A DNA stretch of 9,284 nucleotides from Actinomycetota bacterium (lineage in GTDB: Bacteria > Actinomycetota > Actinomycetes > Streptosporangiales > Streptosporangiaceae): assembly GCA_003168295.1 (NCBI GenBank), contig PMST01000326.1:937-10220 (forward strand), read 5' to 3'. A program made the position numbers and the translations under genes. Of this stretch, positions 6,767 through 9,284 are shown in pieces; within the stretch, counting starts at the first letter, position 1; each line of letters begins with the position of its first letter. The notes below the pieces were generated by a model. It made no database searches, had not been told where the DNA came from, and saw only the letters and a list, made by a program, of their open reading frames with translations.

Positions 6767-8076
6767 CCGGGCGCCGCACGCTCCCGGCGCTGGCTGGGCT
6801 CGCGGTACTAGCCGGATCCTGCCTGGTGTCGCTGGCGGCGATGCCCGGGACGGCCCTTGCGGCCGGACAGCAAGCCGCCGGGCCGGCCTCGGGCACAGTC
6901 CTCACCGACAGCATCAGGGACAACCAGCAGTGGGTCCTTGACATGCTGAACGTCCCGGCCGCGTGGCCGGTGAGCGAGGGCGGTGGGGTCACCGTCGCGG
7001 TGATCGACAGCGGGGTGAACCCTGATGTCAGCGACCTGATCGGATCGGTCACCACCGGCCCCAACTACACCGGCGTGACCACGTCCGGGTCGAGCCCGGA
7101 CTGGGGCGTGCACGGCACCTGGATGGCCTCCCTGATCGCCGGCCACGGCCATGACGGCAGCGGCGGGGTCATCGGCATCGCGCCCAGAGCCCATATCTTG
7201 TCGGTCCGGGTGATCCCCGACCGCGGTGACCCTCACTACGCCGAGTACGAGCGCGAACAAGAGACCCGGATTCAGCAGTCGCTGGCGAACGGGATCAACT
7301 ACGCGGTGACGCACGGCGCGAAGGTCATCAGCATGTCGATCGGCTACAGCGCGCCGAGCGGAACGGTCAGGGACGCGCTGCAGCAGGCCTACGATCATGG
7401 CGTGGTGGTCGTCGCCTCGGCGGGAAACTCGGGTGATCAGGTAGGTTCGGACGGTGGCGGCGGGGCACCAGAGTCCTTCCCGGCCGACTATCCCGGCGTG
7501 ATCAGCGTGGGTGCCGTCAATTCCACCGGTGCGGTGGCCCCCTTTTCCAGCGATAACCTATCCGTCCAGGTGGCGGCGCCCGGGGTGTCCGTACCCGCGC
7601 AGGGCCGGGACGGGCAGTACTGGTGGGTCAGCGGCACCAGCCCGGCCTGCGCGCTCGTGGCCGGAGTCGCCGCGCTGATCAAATCGAAATACCCGGGTCT
7701 CCCGCCCGAACTGGTGGCCAGCGCGCTGACCTCGACGACCACCGAGCGTCCGGCCGGCGGCTACGACAGCCAGGTGGGATTCGGTGTCGTCAATGCGGCC
7801 GCGGCCCTAGCCAAAGCCGGCCAGTTCGCCCACAGCCGGTTCGCTCACGCCCAGCCCGCTGCCGTCCAGCCTGTTGCCGCCCATTCCGCTGACCCCCAGG
7901 CCACCGGGACCGGCATCGCCGCCGCCGCCAGGTTCCACGGCCCGGTCGCGCCCGAGCCGGTGCGTCCCAGGGGATCCGGTGAGCTTGTCCTGCTCGCGCT
8001 GCTCGCGCTAGCCTGCCTAGCACTAACCGCCGCCGCCAGCACCCGCCTAGCCCTCCTCCGCCGCACGAACCGATGA
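6760..8076 (+). CDS. S8 (subtilisin-family) serine protease, mycosin-like, membrane-anchored
   Basis: This is a 438-residue exported protease. It has a signal peptide (1-35, ending in a TALAAG-like cleavage site), a catalytic domain (about 55-350) and the S8 triad Asp83 (VIDSG), His118 (HGTWMAS) and Ser294 (SGTSPACALVAG), with the oxyanion Asn223 in SAGNSG. A Pro/Ala-rich stalk (352-405) precedes a C-terminal membrane helix (about 408-427) and a basic tail. This layout matches mycosins, the subtilases of type VII secretion, but no EccB/C/D/E or ESX genes are in the window. The serine motif has Pro-Ala-Cys where subtilisin has Met-Ala-Ala. The ATG at 6760 overlaps the preceding gene by 7 bp, and its TGA overlaps the next ATG by 4 bp (ATGA). 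It probably acts on the outer face of the membrane; the substrate is unknown. Confidence 0.92.
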   Translation: MLTGRRTLPALAGLAVLAGSCLVSLAAMPGTALAAGQQAAGPASGTVLTDSIRDNQQWVLDMLNVPAAWPVSEGGGVTVAVIDSGVNPDVSDLIGSVTTGPNYTGVTTSGSSPDWGVHGTWMASLIAGHGHDGSGGVIGIAPRAHILSVRVIPDRGDPHYAEYEREQETRIQQSLANGINYAVTHGAKVISMSIGYSAPSGTVRDALQQAYDHGVVVVASAGNSGDQVGSDGGGGAPESFPADYPGVISVGAVNSTGAVAPFSSDNLSVQVAAPGVSVPAQGRDGQYWWVSGTSPACALVAGVAALIKSKYPGLPPELVASALTSTTTERPAGGYDSQVGFGVVNAAAALAKAGQFAHSRFAHAQPAAVQPVAAHSADPQATGTGIAAAARFHGPVAPEPVRPRGSGELVLLALLALACLALTAAASTRLALLRRTNR

Positions 8077-8453
8077 CCCCCACCCCCCAGCCCTCCGGTT
8101 CCCCCTCGCCCGCCGGTTCCCCTCCGGCCGTCGGATCGCCGCCGCCGGTCGACGACTTCACCAGTCAGGTGCTCGACGTCGTGGACTCGATTCCCCCCGG
8201 CCGGGTGATGTCCTACGGCGATATCGCCGAATACCTGGGCGCGGGTCCCGGCCCCCGCCAGGTCGGCCGGGTGCTGGCTGTCTACGGCGGCGCCGTCCCG
8301 TGGTGGCGGGTCATTCACTCCGACGGCACCCCCGCCCCCGGTCACGACAGCCGGGCCCTCGAGCACTACCTGGCCGAAGGCACCCCGCTCCGCTCCGCCC
8401 GCCCCCCCGTCCGGGTAGACATGCGCCGCGCCCGCTGGCCCGCCCACCCTTAG
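8073..8453 (+). CDS. Alkyltransferase-like protein (MGMT family without active Cys)
   Basis: This 126-residue protein has the DNA-binding domain of O6-alkylguanine-DNA alkyltransferases. The helix-turn-helix segment runs SYGDIAEYLG...RQVGRVLA (47-69), with Arg66 near the arginine-finger position and Tyr48 near the nucleotide-flipping site. The active-site PCHRV is replaced by PWWRV (76-80), so tryptophan stands where the alkyl-accepting cysteine should be. That marks an alkyltransferase-like (ATL) protein, a family that binds O6-alkylguanine without repairing it and recruits nucleotide excision repair. Residues 1-26 are a Pro/Ser-rich extension not needed for the fold. The ATG overlaps the protease stop (ATGA), so it is translationally coupled to a surface protease although its role is cytoplasmic. 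In mycobacteria an ATL gene (Rv3204) also lies close to adnAB, like the helicase gene downstream here. Confidence 0.92.
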   Translation: MTPTPQPSGSPSPAGSPPAVGSPPPVDDFTSQVLDVVDSIPPGRVMSYGDIAEYLGAGPGPRQVGRVLAVYGGAVPWWRVIHSDGTPAPGHDSRALEHYLAEGTPLRSARPPVRVDMRRARWPAHP

Positions 8454-8484
8454 CCGCCAAGACCCCCAAAGCCGTCCCGTCGCC

Positions 8485-8512
8485 ATTGATTAATGATTTC
8501 CCTATTAATTAG
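8485..8512. repeat. AT-rich island with two ATTAAT palindromes
   Basis: ATTAAT, itself a palindrome, occurs at 8489-8494 and 8504-8509, 15 bp apart, inside a 28-bp stretch of about 80% A+T in an otherwise very GC-rich region. It begins 32 bp after the ATL stop. It could be a binding site, a DNA-unwinding element or an insertion scar; no function is shown. Confidence 0.5.
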
Positions 8513-8525
8513 TGAGACCCGTGCT

Positions 8526-8542
8526 TTCTGCCCTCCGCAGAA
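8526..8542. repeat. Small perfect hairpin (TTCTGC/GCAGAA)
   Basis: TTCTGC (8526-8531) and GCAGAA (8537-8542) form a 6-bp stem with a CCTCC loop. On the plus strand it is followed by CCG and six A residues, not T residues, so it is not a standard intrinsic terminator for the operon ending at 8453. Confidence 0.4.
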
Positions 8543-8553
8543 CCGAAAAAAGA

Positions 8554-8635
8554 TTGCGGTGGATCCGGGCCTCGCGGTGGATCTGGGGTATCCCAATGCA
8601 CCGGATCGACCGTAAAGCCCGAATCCACCACGCAA
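8554..8635. repeat. 82-nt nested imperfect inverted repeat
   Basis: The outer arms TTGCGGTGGATCCGGGC (8554-8570) and GCCCGAATCCACCACGCAA (8617-8635) pair over 16 bp with one C-A mismatch and a 2-nt CA bulge. The 46-nt interior contains a second copy of the left-arm core, GCGGTGGATCTGGG (8574-8587; 13 of 14 match 8556-8569, 18-bp period). Part of this copy (8575-8583) pairs with GATCGACCG (8604-8612) with one mismatch, and GGGTATCCC (8586-8594) can close a short inner loop. Because both left copies can pair with the right arm, two exclusive folds are possible. It may be a structured RNA leader, a protein-binding palindrome or a small non-autonomous element. I see no flanking target duplication. 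Confidence 0.6.
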
Positions 8636-8767
8636 ATTCCGCCGATTGTGTTAAAGGTAATCAGTTATGAGATAGACGGGATCAGCGGTGCATTCCGGGT
8701 TTCGCGATCGAGGCTGGGATGCATCACGAGCAGCTTCGATGCGGCCCCCGGACCGCCCCGGCAGCCC

Positions 8768-8822
8768 CCGCTCCCGCTTCCCCGGCGACCTCCGCTCCCG
8801 GCGCCCCGCCGTCCCCGCTCCC
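8768..8822. repeat. Three copies of CCGCTCCC in a pyrimidine-rich tract
   Basis: CCGCTCCC occurs at 8768-8775, 8792-8799 and 8815-8822, spaced 24 and 23 bp, within a C/T-biased plus strand. It may be low-complexity sequence only; the regular spacing is the reason to list it. Confidence 0.3.
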
Positions 8823-8889
8823 AAGCACCCCCGCGCGCACTTCCCGCCGGAACGCCACACGCTGGGTCTTCGCCGGATGGGCCGCAAAA

Positions 8890-8911
8890 TGTCAGTGGCG
8901 TCTGCTGGAAT
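8890..8911 (+). promoter_or_regulatory. RecA-NDp / PafBC-type DNA-damage promoter for the helicase gene
   Basis: TGTCAGTG (8890-8897), an 8-bp spacer and TGGAAT (8906-8911) match the actinobacterial RecA-independent damage promoter, whose consensus is TGTCRGTG-N8-TAnnnT and which is activated by PafBC in mycobacteria. The upstream box and spacer match fully; the -10 box has G in place of A at its second base. Transcription would begin near 8918-8921, at or just before the ATG at 8921, so the mRNA would be nearly leaderless. This agrees with the weak ribosome site and with the gene's repair function. Confidence 0.65.
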
Positions 8912-8920
8912 GCGGTACTG

Positions 8921-9284
8921 ATGGACCAGTCCCACGCACCCGCGTACCGCCTCGTCCGCCGGCCTTTGCCCGCGGCCTCGGCACCGCGCCTGGACGAGGC
9001 GCAGCAGCGGGTGGTGGAGCACGAGGGCGGCCCGCTGCTGGTACTGGCGGGGCCCGGCACCGGCAAGACGACTACGATCGTGGCCGCCGTGGCGGACCGG
9101 ATCGAGCGGCGCGGCATCGAGCCGGAGCGCGTGCTCGTGCTGACCTTCAGCCGGAAGGCGGCGGTTGAGCTCCGCGAGCGGATCACCGCCCGGCTGCGGC
9201 GTACCACCCGCGAGCCGCTGGCGATGACCTTCCACAGCTATGCCTACGCGCTCGCGCGCCGGGAGTTCTTGCTCGCGGGCGACG
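8921..9284 (+). CDS. adnA: AdnA-type UvrD-like DNA helicase (3' end outside window)
   Basis: The first 121 residues of a superfamily I helicase are visible. The N-terminal YRLVRRPLP precedes a Q-motif-like LDEAQQRVVEH (24-34), Walker A GPGTGKTT (44-51; Lys49 and Thr50 bind ATP), motif Ia TFSRKAAVEL (75-84) and motif Ib TFHSYAYAL (103-111). This is the ATPase start of AdnA/AddB-like subunits that process double-strand breaks; a full AdnA has about 1050 residues and a C-terminal nuclease, neither visible here. AdnA is favoured over UvrD or AdnB because of the LVRRPLP leader, its position just after the damage promoter, and the nearby ATL gene, as around adnAB in mycobacteria. The ATG at 8921 starts immediately before the conserved leader and about 9 bp after the -10 box; no strong Shine-Dalgarno is present. 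Confidence 0.85.
   Translation, partial: MDQSHAPAYRLVRRPLPAASAPRLDEAQQRVVEHEGGPLLVLAGPGTGKTTTIVAAVADRIERRGIEPERVLVLTFSRKAAVELRERITARLRRTTREPLAMTFHSYAYALARREFLLAGD

Larger units (their letters stand above)
8454..8920. other. 467-bp gap with no convincing gene; several structured sequences
   Basis: Open frames here are short and lack good ribosome sites. The region holds, in order, an AT-rich island, a small hairpin, an 82-nt nested inverted repeat, a moderately AT-rich stretch (about 8636-8690), a pyrimidine-rich tract (about 8740-8840) with three copies of one 8-bp word, and the helicase promoter. Each of these except the AT-rich stretch is listed separately. Confidence 0.6.

Noticed and set aside
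8526..8552. Intrinsic terminator after the ATL gene
   Set aside because: The TTCTGC/GCAGAA stem is followed by A residues, not T residues, on the transcribed strand.
8688..8921. 77-codon open frame whose TGA overlaps the helicase ATG
   Set aside because: The product is Arg/Pro-rich low-complexity sequence without a clear ribosome site, and its end contains the helicase promoter. A leader peptide is not fully excluded.
8665..9235. Minus-strand open frames of 180-194 codons across the helicase start
   Set aside because: They are antisense to the conserved helicase motifs and have Arg/Gly-rich shadow composition.

Overview
The window is from a GC-rich actinobacterium. The evidence is the strong G/C preference at third codon positions, frequent GTG starts and stop-start overlaps, mycobacteria/Streptomyces-type families (S8 protease with a C-terminal anchor, alkyltransferase-like protein, AdnA-type helicase) and a promoter matching the actinobacterial RecA-independent DNA-damage class. 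I lean towards Streptosporangiales or a relative from remembered protein similarity only.

Layout. (1) 1-3481, plus strand: the 3' end of a gene ending in a four-cysteine zinc ribbon, then a tight run of von Willebrand A protein, PP2C-type phosphatase and atypical protein kinase. This matches the TerY-P phosphorylation triad (vWA + PP2C + kinase; compare E. coli yegL-yegK-yegI), linked to stress responses and reported among anti-phage systems. Here the kinase ends in a proline-rich linker and a hydrophobic hairpin, which would place the module at the membrane. (2) 3494-4690, minus strand, convergent with only 12 bp between stop codons: a single-pass membrane protein with a cytoplasmic helical domain and an exported four-cysteine domain of the kind found outside the membrane on actinobacterial Ser/Thr kinases; it has its own promoter and a clear GTG start. 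(3) 4898-5896, minus strand: a complete CE7 acetylxylan esterase/cephalosporin-C deacetylase-type hydrolase, followed in frame after its TAG by 40 protein-like codons.

(4) 5948-8453, plus strand, divergent from the esterase: an overlapping three-gene run of a membrane-anchored protein of unknown function (probably leaderless), a subtilisin-family (mycosin-like) surface protease, and an alkyltransferase-like DNA-damage-recognition protein in which tryptophan replaces the reactive cysteine. (5) 8454-8920: a 467-bp gap without a convincing gene. It holds an AT-rich island, a small hairpin, an 82-nt nested inverted repeat, a pyrimidine-rich tract and, at its end, a RecA-NDp/PafBC-type promoter. 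(6) 8921-9284: the start of an AdnA-type UvrD-like helicase gene, cut by the window edge.

Together the window holds a phospho-signalling island on the left, an envelope block (esterase, anchored protein, surface protease) in the middle, and a DNA-repair block (alkyltransferase-like protein, helicase) on the right. The best candidates for something not well described are the membrane-tethered TerY-P-like triad with its zinc-ribbon and sensor-like neighbours, and the nested inverted repeat upstream of the helicase gene.
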